A DNA stretch of 64,000 bases from Lachnospiraceae bacterium UBA4260 (GTDB lineage: Bacteria > Bacillota > Clostridia > Lachnospirales > Lachnospiraceae): positions 1 to 64,000 of the forward strand of contig DGWK01000030.1 of the NCBI GenBank assembly GCA_002395235.1, written 5' to 3'. Under the pieces are notes generated by a model, which was not told the DNA's origin, made no database searches, and saw only the letters and a program-made list of their open reading frames with translations. Of this stretch, positions 17,854 through 27,410 are shown in pieces (the first letter of the stretch is position 1; the number at the start of each line of letters is the position of its first letter). Position numbers and translations under genes: made by a program.

Positions 17854-18621
17854 ATGCGAAGAACCATTTCCAATATTCTTATCATTGTATTCTCGGCGAT
17901 CATCGCCTTCAGCGGCTATCGCCTGTGGAAGATCTTCCACGAGTATCACGTTGGAGAGAAACAGTATGAGCAGACGGCCGACAACTACGTCCGGCAGAAA
18001 GATCCCGACCACAAGAAAGATCCCGACCACACGCTGGCGGATAACGGCCCGCAGGAGTGTCCGATCACCGTCGATTTCGACGGCCTTCTGGCGGAGAACT
18101 CCGATGTCGTCGGCTGGATCTACAGCGAAGGGACGCAGATCAACTACCCTGTCCTGCGCGGTGAGAGCAACGAGACCTATCTCTACCACATGATCAACGG
18201 GCAGTACAATACGTCCGGAAGCATCTTCATGGATTTCCGCTGCAATCCCGATCTGTCCGACTTCAATACGATCATCTACGGCCACCACATGAAGAACGGC
18301 TCCATGTTTGCCTCTCTTCATCAGTACGTCAGCCAGGAATTCTATGACGAGCACAAGTACCTCTGGTACCTGACGCCCGACCACATCTACAGGCTCGATG
18401 TACTGGCCGGCTATGTGGGAGACGCCGAGGCGGAGATCTACACCATCTTTAATGACAAAGACCAGCTGCAGAGCTATCTGTCTTTTGCCCGGGCACAGTC
18501 AACCTTTGTTCCCGACCACGAGCCCGAAGATATCAACGGGATCATCGTGCTGTCCACGTGTTCTTACGAATATGACGACGCCCGCTATGTGCTGGTCTGT
18601 GTTCCCGTGATGATCGACTAA
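17854..18621 (+). CDS. srtB: Class B sortase
   Basis: A membrane-anchored transpeptidase that cuts a sorting signal and links surface proteins to the wall or to each other. The 255-aa protein has an N-terminal anchor (ISNILIIVFSAIIAFSGY), the catalytic His in YGHHMKNGSMF, Cys in LSTCSYEYDDAR and Arg a few residues later. The long loop before the Cys fits class B. The charged stretch after the anchor contains a duplicated KDPDH. No protein with an obvious sorting signal is encoded in the window, so its substrate lies elsewhere. It overlaps the convergent thioesterase by 4 bases. Confidence 0.93.
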   Translation: MRRTISNILIIVFSAIIAFSGYRLWKIFHEYHVGEKQYEQTADNYVRQKDPDHKKDPDHTLADNGPQECPITVDFDGLLAENSDVVGWIYSEGTQINYPVLRGESNETYLYHMINGQYNTSGSIFMDFRCNPDLSDFNTIIYGHHMKNGSMFASLHQYVSQEFYDEHKYLWYLTPDHIYRLDVLAGYVGDAEAEIYTIFNDKDQLQSYLSFARAQSTFVPDHEPEDINGIIVLSTCSYEYDDARYVLVCVPVMID

Positions 18622-19025
18622 TTGTCCATCCGATATCCGTTAGAGGATACCGTCGCGATGAGCGTTCCCAGCTCGTCTCTGATCTCAGCCGCGTAGAAGC
18701 TGGTCTTCCTGCCCTTCCTCACGGCTTTGGCTTCCGCGGTCAGATACCTTCCCTTTGCCGCCGTCAGGAAATTGATCTGGCTCGACAAAGTGAAGGTGAT
18801 CGGCGCGTCGCCCGCGTCGGGATTGGATGCCACGGCAAAAGCGAAATCCGCCATTGTGTAATAGACCGCGCCCATGACGCGGTCTCCGGCGTTCATATGC
18901 CCGTCGCGGACCTTAAGTCCCACCTTGGCGTACCCGTCCCCTGCTTCCAGGATCTCAATGCCCGTAGTTTCTGTGGCGTACCGATCCCGGCTGAAAAATT
19001 CTCTGAGCTGCGCAAGGGTCTTCAT
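18618..19025 (-). CDS. PaaI-type hotdog-fold thioesterase
   Basis: A 135-aa hotdog-fold protein of the kind that hydrolyses acyl-CoA or aryl-CoA thioesters. The typical segment is GDRVMGAVYYTMADFAFAVASN, with the Asp of the central helix, and a later LSSQINFLTAAKGRYLTAEA strand region. It is convergent with the sortase gene, and the two coding ends overlap by 4 bases. Substrate unknown. Confidence 0.85.
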   Translation of the reverse strand: MKTLAQLREFFSRDRYATETTGIEILEAGDGYAKVGLKVRDGHMNAGDRVMGAVYYTMADFAFAVASNPDAGDAPITFTLSSQINFLTAAKGRYLTAEAKAVRKGRKTSFYAAEIRDELGTLIATVSSNGYRMDN

Positions 19026-19043
19026 AATCTCTTATCTCTCTTT

Positions 19044-19142
19044 CTTTCCGCACGCGTGTGCATATTAAGGCTCGCGGAGCGAGCCGCCGCGCCGCGTGCG
19101 GGCTGCCCATGGCAGCTCCTTCCTTTCCGCACGCGTGTGCAT
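19044..19142. repeat. Palindromic repeat element with flanking direct repeats
   Basis: A 20-base direct repeat, CTTTCCGCACGCGTGTGCAT, occurs at 19044-19063 and 19123-19142. Between them lie the hairpin GGCTCGC-GGA-GCGAGCC (19069-19085) and a GC-rich inverted stretch. Related pieces occur near 38832, 43866 and 60833, so this is a dispersed intergenic element. Confidence 0.75.
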
Positions 19143-19144
19143 CG

Positions 19145-20974
19145 TCAGATTCCCTGTTTAATTTCAAACAATACCGCCGAGAAAGCCGGCAGTTCGATGC
19201 GTCCGCCGCCGATTCCTCTGGCTTTGATCTTCTTTCTGCGCGCGGGCTTCGGAACAGTTCCGCTGTAGCACTCCCAGTCGGAATGCAGCAGCATTGTCAG
19301 CGTCTCATCCTGCTCCGGCGTGTAGACATACACGTGCTCTTTATCGGAGAAATTGAAGAAGGCTGCCACGGAGGATTCCCGTCCGTTTCTGCGGATCCCG
19401 TACACATTGTTCTGCATATCGTTGATCGCGATCCACTTAAATCCTTCTGGATCATAATCTTTCTCGTAAAGGGCCGGCTCAGCCGTATAGACCTCGTTGA
19501 GATCCATGATGTAGTGGTGGAAGCTGTCATGCAGCGGGTACTTTAAAAGGAAATAGTCGGGTTCCTTCGTCTCATCCCACTCGCGGATCATGGCGATCTC
19601 ATTGCCCATGAAGCTGAGCATCTTGCCGGGATGGACCATCATGTACATGTAGAGCGCCCTGCACTGGGGGAACTTCATCTCATAGCTTCCGAAAATCTTG
19701 TCGATGACCGTTTTCTTGCCGTGCACGACCTCATCGTGGGACAGCGGAAGCAGGTACTTCTCGTTGTAGAAATAGAACATCGAGAAAGTCAGCTTGTCGG
19801 CGGCGTGAACTCTCTCCCCGGACTGCTTCATGAAATAGTCCAGCGTGTCGTTCATCCATCCCAGATCCCACTTGTAGTCAAATCCGAGGCCGCCCTGGTC
19901 CACCGGCTTTGTGCAGCCCGGATAGGACGTGGAGTCCTCGGCGATCAGCATGGCGGAAGGATGGAGCTGATGCAGGCCGAAATTCATCTTCTTGAGGAAA
20001 TTCAGGTTGAATTCGTTGACGCCGCGGCTCTCATTGCCCATCCAGTAGATCAGGCGGCTCACCGCATCCATTCTCAGGCCGTCAAAGTGATACTCTGTGA
20101 GCCAGTAGTTGGCCGCAGACTGCATAAAGCAGGCCACCTCCCTGCGCGAGAACAGGAAATTGCAGCTGCCCCACTCGCTGTCCGATACATCAGAGGCCGG
20201 ATACTCATAGAGTTCCGATCCGTCGTAGTGCCGCAGCGCGTAATAGTCCATGGCAAAATGCGCGGGGACTATGTCGATGATCGCGCCGATCCCCGCCATG
20301 TGAAGGCTGTTGACCAGCTTCTGCAGCTGCCCGGCCGTCCCGTATCTGGACGTCGGGGCAAAAAAGCCCGTGCTCTGATATCCCCAGCTTCCGTCAAAGG
20401 GGTGCTCCGAGAGCGGCATGAATTCCACATGTGTGTAATTGTTGTCCTTCACATATTTGATGAGGTCCTCAGCGATCTCATCGTACTCATACCATCCCTC
20501 TTCCACTTTCCTGTCCGGGTCGTCCTGCCTGTCCGCGTCCTTCCTCTTCCAGGAGCCGAGATGCATCTCGTAAATATTGAGGGGTCTGTCAAAATTCCGA
20601 GTCCGGTTCTTCATCCACTTGTCGTCCGTGAACTCGAACTTGTCCAGGTCTCTGACTATGGACGCGAAATTCGGGCGCAGTTCCATGCCGAATCCATAGG
20701 GGTCGCAGTGCTCGACCCTTCCGTTCTTGCCATAGATGACAAACTTGTACATCTGTCCCTCTTTTGCCCCATGAATCCTGATCTCATAGAACTCGGCGCG
20801 GACAGCTTCCGTCATCTCTTCTTCCTGCCAGTTATTGAACTCGCCTATGATCGTGACGCGCTCCGCCTGCGGCGCGAAGGTCCTGAAGACCACGGAGTCT
20901 CCCTCCACATGCGCTCCCAGGTACTTGTACGCGTCATACATATCTCCCATATAGAATTTCTGAAAATCCATCAT
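19145..20974 (-). CDS. glgB: 1,4-alpha-glucan branching enzyme
   Basis: A GH13 enzyme that creates alpha-1,6 branches in glycogen. The 609-aa protein has an N-terminal carbohydrate-binding sandwich (TFAPQAERVTIIGEFNNW), then the barrel with the nucleophile Asp in GLRMDAVSR, the acid/base Glu in LIAEDST and the transition-state Asp in LSHDEVVHGK. Length and motifs match GlgB. The start at the first of two Met codons follows AGGAAAGG. It sits 12 bases downstream of a sugar-binding lipoprotein gene, suggesting joint transcription. No other glycogen gene is in the window. Confidence 0.94.
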   Translation of the reverse strand: MMDFQKFYMGDMYDAYKYLGAHVEGDSVVFRTFAPQAERVTIIGEFNNWQEEEMTEAVRAEFYEIRIHGAKEGQMYKFVIYGKNGRVEHCDPYGFGMELRPNFASIVRDLDKFEFTDDKWMKNRTRNFDRPLNIYEMHLGSWKRKDADRQDDPDRKVEEGWYEYDEIAEDLIKYVKDNNYTHVEFMPLSEHPFDGSWGYQSTGFFAPTSRYGTAGQLQKLVNSLHMAGIGAIIDIVPAHFAMDYYALRHYDGSELYEYPASDVSDSEWGSCNFLFSRREVACFMQSAANYWLTEYHFDGLRMDAVSRLIYWMGNESRGVNEFNLNFLKKMNFGLHQLHPSAMLIAEDSTSYPGCTKPVDQGGLGFDYKWDLGWMNDTLDYFMKQSGERVHAADKLTFSMFYFYNEKYLLPLSHDEVVHGKKTVIDKIFGSYEMKFPQCRALYMYMMVHPGKMLSFMGNEIAMIREWDETKEPDYFLLKYPLHDSFHHYIMDLNEVYTAEPALYEKDYDPEGFKWIAINDMQNNVYGIRRNGRESSVAAFFNFSDKEHVYVYTPEQDETLTMLLHSDWECYSGTVPKPARRKKIKARGIGGGRIELPAFSAVLFEIKQGI

Positions 20975-20986
20975 GCCAAACCTTTC

Positions 20987-22165
20987 CTACTCTTCCGTCG
21001 TTTCCTCGCTATCCTGTTCCGGTTCGCTTTCCTGTACTGTCACAGAAATATCCAGGATTTCCTGCGCGTTGTCCACTGTCACACTGACATATTCGCTGGT
21101 CTTGACCGGCTCCACCGCAATTCCCTTCAGAAATGCCAGCACCGCGTTCGACGCATTGCTCGACTGCTCCATAAAGTCATTGAAGAAGGTACTTCTGATA
21201 TTGCCCGAAGCGACTTCTTCAAGACTCTCCCGGTTAGAATCAAATCCCATGATCAGGACGTCGTGCCCGACCAGCCTCTTCTCCTCGCTGACGGCGTCCC
21301 AGGCTCCCAGCGCCTGCATGTCATCCGCGCAAAGGATCACATCCAGCTGCTTCCCGTATTCCTTCATCCAGTCCAGGACCTGCTCCTTGGCTCTCTCGCG
21401 CACTTCCTCCGGGGAAAGCTCTTCCTCTTCGGACGCCTCCGAATCCTCCTCTTCCTCCTCCGTGAGCACGTAAATCGGATGATCCAGTTCTTTTACCAGC
21501 TCGAGCGTGTCCCTGTTCACCGCGTCTCCCGGCTTGTCTGCCTCTGTGGAGAGGACGACCAGGCCGACATTGTCATCCTTGGCGGGATCCAGTTTCTCCA
21601 GGTCCGTTCCGTCAAGCAGATCCGCCCTCTTCTGTGCCGCCTGCCCGTAGGTGCTGCCCACATAGGCGGCTCTGTATCCTTCGCTCTGCCAGCGGGCGAT
21701 CTCCGCCTCTCCGGGATCCGTGCCAAAATAGACCACCGGAATCTTCGCTTTGGCCGCCGCATCCGTGATGCCGGGCGCCGTCTTATCGTCGGCTCCGCCG
21801 ACCATCAGTACCGAGCATCCGCCGTCGATCTGTTTCTGCGCGTTTGCAGTGAGTTCTTCTGCCGCTCCCTTGGTTGTCGTTATGTTCTCTTCCGGAATGC
21901 CCGCGGCGACCAGATAGCCGATTGTTTTTGTAAGGAAAGAGTCCGTAAAGTCCCCTTCTCCTTCTGTATAGACGATGCCGATCACGGCGTCCGCCGGCAG
22001 GATGGCTGCGATCTCCTCCTGTGCCTCTTCCTGATCTGCCCCAGCTTCCTCTTGCGTTGCATCTGCGTTCGGAGCATCCGTGCTCCCATTCTGCGAAGAA
22101 CATCCTGTGACCAGGAGGAAGCTGATGACCCCTGTGAGGATCAGTGTAAGGATCTTCCTGTTCAT
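20987..22165 (-). CDS. Sugar-binding lipoprotein of ABC-transporter type
   Basis: A 392-aa lipoprotein with a signal peptide and lipobox LLVTGC. The mature part matches periplasmic-binding-protein type I (Peripla_BP_4, galactose-binding-like): GGCSVLMVGGAD, PVVYFGTDPGEAEIARW, DVILCADDMQALGAWDAV and VLIMGFDSNRESL. Two acidic inserts are present, one after the lipobox and one in the middle (EEEEEDSEASEEEE). No permease or ATPase gene is adjacent. The glgB gene follows at 12 bases, so a role in sensing or taking up a sugar that feeds glycogen is plausible. Confidence 0.82.
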   Translation of the reverse strand: MNRKILTLILTGVISFLLVTGCSSQNGSTDAPNADATQEEAGADQEEAQEEIAAILPADAVIGIVYTEGEGDFTDSFLTKTIGYLVAAGIPEENITTTKGAAEELTANAQKQIDGGCSVLMVGGADDKTAPGITDAAAKAKIPVVYFGTDPGEAEIARWQSEGYRAAYVGSTYGQAAQKRADLLDGTDLEKLDPAKDDNVGLVVLSTEADKPGDAVNRDTLELVKELDHPIYVLTEEEEEDSEASEEEELSPEEVRERAKEQVLDWMKEYGKQLDVILCADDMQALGAWDAVSEEKRLVGHDVLIMGFDSNRESLEEVASGNIRSTFFNDFMEQSSNASNAVLAFLKGIAVEPVKTSEYVSVTVDNAQEILDISVTVQESEPEQDSEETTEE

Positions 22166-22274
22166 ACTATCTTCCTTTCCAATTGTTAAATTTTGATCGT
22201 GGTCATTGTGTATCCTTCTATTATACCTTTAAATTTTGCGTTTTCCTAGTCTCTTTTCCGGCGCCCTCGCCCAA

Positions 22275-22305
22275 ATAAAAGAGGCCGCGTGGGGCGGCCC
22301 CTTTC
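22275..22305 (-). terminator. Terminator of the asr operon
   Basis: On the minus strand AGGGGCCGC-CCCAC-GCGGCCTCT is followed by TTTTATTT, 35 bases after the asrC stop codon. Confidence 0.85.
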
Positions 22306-22338
22306 GGAAAACAATATGGATTTTATCCGTATAACAAA

Positions 22339-23328
22339 TTAATGAAGCTCGTTCGCTCTGTCGTAGTGTTTGCCGCCCCAGTAGATCCGGGAAGCGACTT
22401 CCGCCTTCTCTGGGAGCTCCACGCCTTCCATCACGTATTTGAGGAAGGTCTCATAGCCGGTCCGGTCGACGATATATCCCACGTGCTCCTTGCCCTCGAG
22501 GGCGTTCTTGTCAATGTACTCCTCCACATAGGCGTAGCAGTTCTTGACGATCTTGCAGATGCTCTCCTCGTCCGCCCAGCGGATGAAGTCCTCGGCCAGA
22601 CGGGGATTCTTCTTGCCCGTGCGGCCCATGATCACGACCCTGAAATACTGTTCCTTGCTTCTGGTCCAGGCGCGGGTCGGGCAGTAGGTGACGCAGACGC
22701 CGCAGCCGACGCAGAGATTGGGATCTCTGACGACCTTGCCGTTTACCATCTGCAGGGCGCCGGTGGAACGAATCTTGCAGTATTTGACGCACTGCTCGCA
22801 CCCCACGCAGCGGTTAGGATCGTACTGGGGCTCCGTCATGCCGATGATGCCGAAGTCGTCCATGCGCACCTTGCCGCAGTCATTGGAGCAGCCGGTAAAG
22901 GCCACCTTCATGTGGAGGTTGTTGGGGAAGATCAGCTTGTCCATCTTCTGCGCGAAAGCAGTCGTGTCGTAGCAGCCGAAGGGGCACAGCCTCTTGCCGG
23001 GACAGGCGACCACGTTTCTCGTGCCGGAGGCGGGATAGCCGCCCTCGTGGACCTCCTGGTTGACCCCGGACTCGTCGATGATCAGCTGGAGCTCCTTGTT
23101 GACCGCTTCCATATCTTCGATCTTGATGCCGGGAATCTCAACGCCCTGGCGGTTGGTGATGAAAATAGTGCCGTTTCCGTACTTCTCCGCGATCTCGGTG
23201 ATGCGCAGCATGCTCTTAGCTCCGATCACGCCGCCGGGAATACGGACGCGGGAGGCCGTCTCGCCTCTGACCTTGGAGTAACGGAAAGCGTTCTTTTTCA
23301 GTTTTTTCAGATTGACATCCATACCCAT
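22339..23328 (-). CDS. asrC: Anaerobic sulfite reductase, siroheme subunit C
   Basis: The catalytic subunit reducing sulfite to sulfide with six electrons. The 329-aa protein has the siroheme/[4Fe-4S] ligand pattern C109-x5-C115 (CPGKRLC) and C147-x3-C151 (CSNDC). Two further [4Fe-4S] sites follow (CVGCEQCVKYC and CVGCGVCVTYC). Enzymes of this type often also reduce nitrite. It is the last gene of a seven-gene minus-strand operon, 25 bases after asrB, with GGAGG upstream of the ATG. Confidence 0.94.
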   Translation of the reverse strand: MGMDVNLKKLKKNAFRYSKVRGETASRVRIPGGVIGAKSMLRITEIAEKYGNGTIFITNRQGVEIPGIKIEDMEAVNKELQLIIDESGVNQEVHEGGYPASGTRNVVACPGKRLCPFGCYDTTAFAQKMDKLIFPNNLHMKVAFTGCSNDCGKVRMDDFGIIGMTEPQYDPNRCVGCEQCVKYCKIRSTGALQMVNGKVVRDPNLCVGCGVCVTYCPTRAWTRSKEQYFRVVIMGRTGKKNPRLAEDFIRWADEESICKIVKNCYAYVEEYIDKNALEGKEHVGYIVDRTGYETFLKYVMEGVELPEKAEVASRIYWGGKHYDRANELH

Positions 23329-23353
23329 AGTATTATTCCTCCTTTCCGCTTCC

Positions 23354-24160
23354 TCAGTCGATCATGTCTTTGCTGACGGTGTAGTTGAAAACAGGTCCGT
23401 CGAGGCAGATGTACTTCTCGCCGACTCTGCAGTGTCCGCACTTGCCCAGGCCGCAGCACATCTTGCGCTCCTGGGAGACCCAGATATTCTCCTCCTTAAA
23501 GCCCTTCTGCAGAAGGCCCATGACGGAGAAGCGCATCATCGGCGGAGGTCCTACGACTACGGCCTGCGCCTTTGTCACATCCCGGATCGGAAGGTCCGGA
23601 ATATACTTGGTGACGAGGCCGATCCTGCCGGTATAGCCCTCGGGCGCGCCGTCCACAGTCAGGATCAGGTCGAGCTTTTCATCCCACCTCTTGAGGTCAT
23701 CCCGGAAGAGCATGTCGTCGGGGCTTCGGAATCCGACGATCACGTGTTTATCTTTTGGCTCGGAAGTCTTTGTCAGAGCGTCAATGACGCCGCGAACGGG
23801 GGATACGCCTGTGCCGCCCGCGATGACGACCACTTCGCCCTCTTCGTAAAGAGTCGTATCGAATCCGTTGCCGTAAGGGCCTCGGAGCAGAAGGCTCTGC
23901 CCTTTGTATTTCTCAAAAACTTCATTAGTGACGCGGCCGACTCTGCGAATCGTCAGGTCCACGAAATTCGGGCCGATGCCGCTGACGGAGATGGGCGCCT
24001 CGCCATATTTGGGAATGGACACCTCGAAGAACTGGCCGGGCTTTACGTCTCCGACAAATTCCATGCGGAACGTGTATTCCTTCTGCGTATGCTTAATGAC
24101 ATCCAGAATTTTGGAAGGCCGGGGCACATACGGATTGTTCGTCATATTAGTTGCTCCCAT
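23354..24160 (-). CDS. asrB: Anaerobic sulfite reductase, flavin subunit B
   Basis: Takes electrons from NAD(P)H through FAD and a [2Fe-2S] centre and passes them to AsrA/AsrC. The 268-aa protein has the FAD-binding segment near the N terminus, the nucleotide-binding GGTGVSPVRGVI, and the C-terminal Cys cluster CCGLGKCGHCRVGEKYIC. It belongs with the ferredoxin-NADP reductase-like group (compare dihydroorotate dehydrogenase electron-transfer subunits). The ATG at 24160 follows GGAGG; the gene overlaps asrA by 14 bases, indicating coupled translation. Confidence 0.94.
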   Translation of the reverse strand: MGATNMTNNPYVPRPSKILDVIKHTQKEYTFRMEFVGDVKPGQFFEVSIPKYGEAPISVSGIGPNFVDLTIRRVGRVTNEVFEKYKGQSLLLRGPYGNGFDTTLYEEGEVVVIAGGTGVSPVRGVIDALTKTSEPKDKHVIVGFRSPDDMLFRDDLKRWDEKLDLILTVDGAPEGYTGRIGLVTKYIPDLPIRDVTKAQAVVVGPPPMMRFSVMGLLQKGFKEENIWVSQERKMCCGLGKCGHCRVGEKYICLDGPVFNYTVSKDMID

Positions 24161-25175
24161 TTGACACCTCCTCTTCTACTGCCTTGGCCACTTTGTTGAT
24201 GCATGCGGAGAATGAGATGTACTCCGGACATACCATGTCGCAGCGTCCGCAGCCGACACACATGTCATAGCCGAATCTCTTTCGGAAATCGAAAATCTTG
24301 TGCAGGACCTTGAAGCGCATTCTCTCGCCCTTGGTCTTTCTGTACTGGCCGCCGCCGGCGACGTTCGTGTAGCCGTCCACCATGCAGGAGGCGCCGACTC
24401 TTCTTCTCTCGCCGACCTTGCCGTTATCCGTGTAGTAGACGTCCTGCATCGTGTAGCAAGTGCAGGTGGGACATACGAAGTTGCAGCGGCCGCAGCCGAT
24501 GCAGCGCACGCTGTACTCGTCCCACACGGGACTTTTGTAGATGCTGTTCGGAATGTTCTCGGGAATCGTGACGCGGGTCGCGTTCTCGGTCACATAAGCG
24601 GGCTCCACCGCTTCTTCTCTTCCGCCGCACTCCGCGAAGATCTTCGCGCACTCCTCGCACTTTACGTCGCAGCGGATCTCATCGCCCACCACGTCTACGG
24701 AGAAAAGATAGCCCTCGGTGGTCCTGTTGGTGCCCATGTCCACACAGAAGCAGTCCTCTCCGGACTTCTGACATCCGATCAGGACGAATTTGATTCGGTC
24801 GCGGATCTCTTTGTAGAAAGAGTCCTCCTCGATCCCGTTGCCGAGATAGATCTGGTCGAGGCGGCGCACCGCGTGCATGTCGCAGCTCTTTAAGAACACA
24901 ATGACTTCCCGGGGATCTCTGTCGGCCGTCTTCACTTCGTCCTCCGTAAAGAAGAACAGCGTCTCGGACAGGGGCGTCAGGATCTCCTTGAAAGCGTAAT
25001 CCGACTTCTTAGACAGTTCGATCTCAGAAAGTCCGGTCACGAAATCATAGCGGACCACGTCCGTATCCGTGAACCTTCCCTCTCCGACCTTGAGGACCGG
25101 CGCATAGATCCGTCTCTCTTCCGCAAGCTTTTTCAGGGCCTTGTCAAAGGCCTCTTTAGTAAGTATGTAGCCCAA
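24147..25175 (-). CDS. asrA: Anaerobic sulfite reductase, ferredoxin-like subunit A
   Basis: The electron-transfer subunit between AsrB and AsrC. The 342-aa protein has an N-terminal domain with LKSCDMHAVRRLD and GCQKSGEDCFC, a middle Cys-rich stretch, and two [4Fe-4S] sites near the C terminus (CIGCGRCNFVCPTC and CVGCGRCDMVCP). Size and motif order match AsrA. It lies 24 bases after the transporter gene in the same operon. Confidence 0.93.
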   Translation of the reverse strand: MGYILTKEAFDKALKKLAEERRIYAPVLKVGEGRFTDTDVVRYDFVTGLSEIELSKKSDYAFKEILTPLSETLFFFTEDEVKTADRDPREVIVFLKSCDMHAVRRLDQIYLGNGIEEDSFYKEIRDRIKFVLIGCQKSGEDCFCVDMGTNRTTEGYLFSVDVVGDEIRCDVKCEECAKIFAECGGREEAVEPAYVTENATRVTIPENIPNSIYKSPVWDEYSVRCIGCGRCNFVCPTCTCYTMQDVYYTDNGKVGERRRVGASCMVDGYTNVAGGGQYRKTKGERMRFKVLHKIFDFRKRFGYDMCVGCGRCDMVCPEYISFSACINKVAKAVEEEVSNGSN

Positions 25176-25199
25176 TGTAAGCCTCCCTTCTATATTGTC

Positions 25200-26144
25200 T
25201 TAACCCCTTTTTTCCTTCTTGAGAAGCATTCTCAGGAACATCAGCATCACGTAGCCCACCAGCATGGAGGTCACGAAGATCTGCAGACCGGCCAGCTGCG
25301 TGCAGGCGTTTCCGAGCGCCTCACTTCCTTTTTCCGTCAGGTATCCCGCCATCTTCTGGCTGGCAACGACGCCGATCGCCATCGGGAAGGTGAGTCCCGC
25401 AAATCCCGGATAGAAGTCAAAAGAGAAGAAATCCGGGAGCTTATACAGGATAAATGCCAAAGAAGCGAGCACGCACAGGTACATAAATGACAGCACGATC
25501 CCGTTGTCCTGTCCGTAGACATTGATCAGGCTGACCACGCACAGACTGCAGGGCGCCAGGAGGACCGCCATGGTGTGGTAGGCCGCCGCCTTGATCTCGA
25601 TCTTCATCAGTCTCCAGAGCATGAACGGCACGATCACGACATAGATGATGCAGCCGTAGATCGTGATGAACTTCAGGATCGGGCCGGCCCCCATCTTGCC
25701 GCCGGTGACGCAGGCCACCATCCAGCCGTTGTAGGTGACGAACCAGCTGGGCATCATGCCGAGGAAGTTCTTCGGGAGGATGACTTTGCCGAAGGCGTGC
25801 TTGACGGTAAATACAACAATGTGGATGCAGTGTATGGCCACCGCGATGAACCAGATGATCCTTCCGAAGGGAAGCCCGATCTCATAGTAGAAGCTTCCGA
25901 GCACCATCCAGCACATACTGAAGGCGCCGTACAGACTGGCGGGGATCGTCAGGTCATATTCTTTGAGGCAGGTTTTCGGGAACATCGCTATTTTGACCGT
26001 ATAACAGATCATAAAGACCGTTCCGATCGCCATGATCAGATAGCGCAGCCACACAAAACCGAGGCCTCCGTAGACATTGCCCAGAGTCATAAAACTCAGG
26101 AAAGTGGCGATACAGGGTACAGGGATTTTTTCTAAACGACTCAT
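25200..26144 (-). CDS. TDT-family (TehA/SLAC1-type) membrane transporter
   Basis: A 314-aa integral membrane protein with about ten hydrophobic segments. The start PVPCIATFLSFMTLGNVYGGLG and the later FPMAIGVVAS resemble the tellurite-resistance/dicarboxylate transporter family, which moves small anions; a fungal member, Ssu1, exports sulfite. Position between an FAD oxidoreductase gene and asrA suggests sulfite or a related anion as substrate. That assignment is inference from context; nitrite, formate or a dicarboxylate remain possible. Confidence 0.82.
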   Translation of the reverse strand: MSRLEKIPVPCIATFLSFMTLGNVYGGLGFVWLRYLIMAIGTVFMICYTVKIAMFPKTCLKEYDLTIPASLYGAFSMCWMVLGSFYYEIGLPFGRIIWFIAVAIHCIHIVVFTVKHAFGKVILPKNFLGMMPSWFVTYNGWMVACVTGGKMGAGPILKFITIYGCIIYVVIVPFMLWRLMKIEIKAAAYHTMAVLLAPCSLCVVSLINVYGQDNGIVLSFMYLCVLASLAFILYKLPDFFSFDFYPGFAGLTFPMAIGVVASQKMAGYLTEKGSEALGNACTQLAGLQIFVTSMLVGYVMLMFLRMLLKKEKRG

Positions 26145-26167
26145 TGTTACCTCTCCTTTATTGTTCC

Positions 26168-27409
26168 TCAGTCATAGTAGAACTCATAGGTATTGTCTCT
26201 GATGTGGAAGAAATCCGAGTAGTCTATATCAAACAGAGGCTTTTTCACCTTGCGGACGTCGATCTTCCTGGCGATCATCTGCTGCAGAACGCCGCCGTAC
26301 GCCAGGTCTCCCTGAAGGAGTGCGCCGATGATCTTCCCGTCCTGATGGACGATCTTCTTGTAGACGTCGCCTTTTTCATAGGTCTCGACCTTGATGGTCT
26401 CATCGGCGGGATCCGGATTGACATTTCCGAGGGACATTGTGCTGATCTCAAGGAAGCGCATCGTGGATTTGCTGGCGAAGAAATCCGTCATCTTCTCGTT
26501 GTAGCCCGCCATATTGGCCGCCGCGATCATGCCCTCCTTGACCGCTACGGGCCAGATCGGGCTGGTGCCGGAGACGTCGCCAGCGCCGTAGATGTCGGGA
26601 TCGCTGGTCTTGCCGGTCTCGTCGTAGACAAGGCCGAAGCGGGAGAGCTCCAGTCCGCTGTTCGCGAGGAACTCCACGTTGGAGCGGACGCCCGCCGTGA
26701 CTACGAAGAAGTCGCAGGGGATCACGGTGCCGTCGCTCAGGATCACTTCCGTGATCTCGTGCTTGTCATTGATCGTAACTTCGTTTACGCCGACGCCGTA
26801 GTGCTGCTCCACGCCGCGGGCCGCAAAGGCGTCTATATAGCTCTGCGCCGCGCGCTGATCCAGCTGCTTGTTGAGGAGCCATCCCGCGAAGTCGCACAGG
26901 ACGACCTTGACGCCCAGCTCCAGGAAACCGGTCGCGCAGTCGATGCCGACGAGGCCGGAGCCGAGAACCACGATATTCTTTTTGGTCTTCGCCACTTCCT
27001 TCAGGACTTCGATGTCGTCGATATTGCGGAATCCGATCATATTGGGAGAGCCGAGCATGTTCTTGATCGGCGGGAAGAAGGTGTGGGAGCCGGTGGCGAT
27101 CAGGAGCTTATCGTAGGACACTCTCTCATCGCCGTCCAGGATCACCTCTTTTTTCTCCCTGTCCAGGCCGATCGCCTCTCTGCCCTTCATCCAGTCCACC
27201 TTGTAGAGGGTCTCGAAGTCCTTCTCCACAAAGCGAAGGCGCTCGATGGTCCTCTTTCCGGCCAGATATTCGTGAAGGATGCAGCGGGAATAGATATCTT
27301 TGTCTTTGGAGATCAGCACGATCTGACAGTCTTTATCGAGCCTGCGCAGCTCCCGGATCGCGTTGACGCCGGCCGCGGAGGAGCCGATGATGACATACTT
27401 TTTACTCAT
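26168..27409 (-). CDS. FAD-dependent pyridine nucleotide oxidoreductase
   Basis: A 413-aa flavoprotein of the nitrite-reductase/rubredoxin-reductase type. It has the N-terminal FAD fold (VIIGSSAAGVNAI), the central NAD(P)-binding GSGLVGIDCATGF, and the C-terminal FAD contact DIYGAGDV. It probably carries electrons from NAD(P)H to the four-cluster ferredoxin encoded one base upstream and so to the molybdenum enzyme. Clostridium perfringens has a comparable set of Mo-nitrate reductase, ferredoxin-like and NADH-oxidase-like genes. Confidence 0.88.
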   Translation of the reverse strand: MSKKYVIIGSSAAGVNAIRELRRLDKDCQIVLISKDKDIYSRCILHEYLAGKRTIERLRFVEKDFETLYKVDWMKGREAIGLDREKKEVILDGDERVSYDKLLIATGSHTFFPPIKNMLGSPNMIGFRNIDDIEVLKEVAKTKKNIVVLGSGLVGIDCATGFLELGVKVVLCDFAGWLLNKQLDQRAAQSYIDAFAARGVEQHYGVGVNEVTINDKHEITEVILSDGTVIPCDFFVVTAGVRSNVEFLANSGLELSRFGLVYDETGKTSDPDIYGAGDVSGTSPIWPVAVKEGMIAAANMAGYNEKMTDFFASKSTMRFLEISTMSLGNVNPDPADETIKVETYEKGDVYKKIVHQDGKIIGALLQGDLAYGGVLQQMIARKIDVRKVKKPLFDIDYSDFFHIRDNTYEFYYD

Positions 27410-27410
27410 A

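Noticed and set aside
19631..22189. 852-codon frame opposite glgB and the lipoprotein gene
   Set aside because: Antisense shadow; both opposite genes have clear motifs and ribosome sites.
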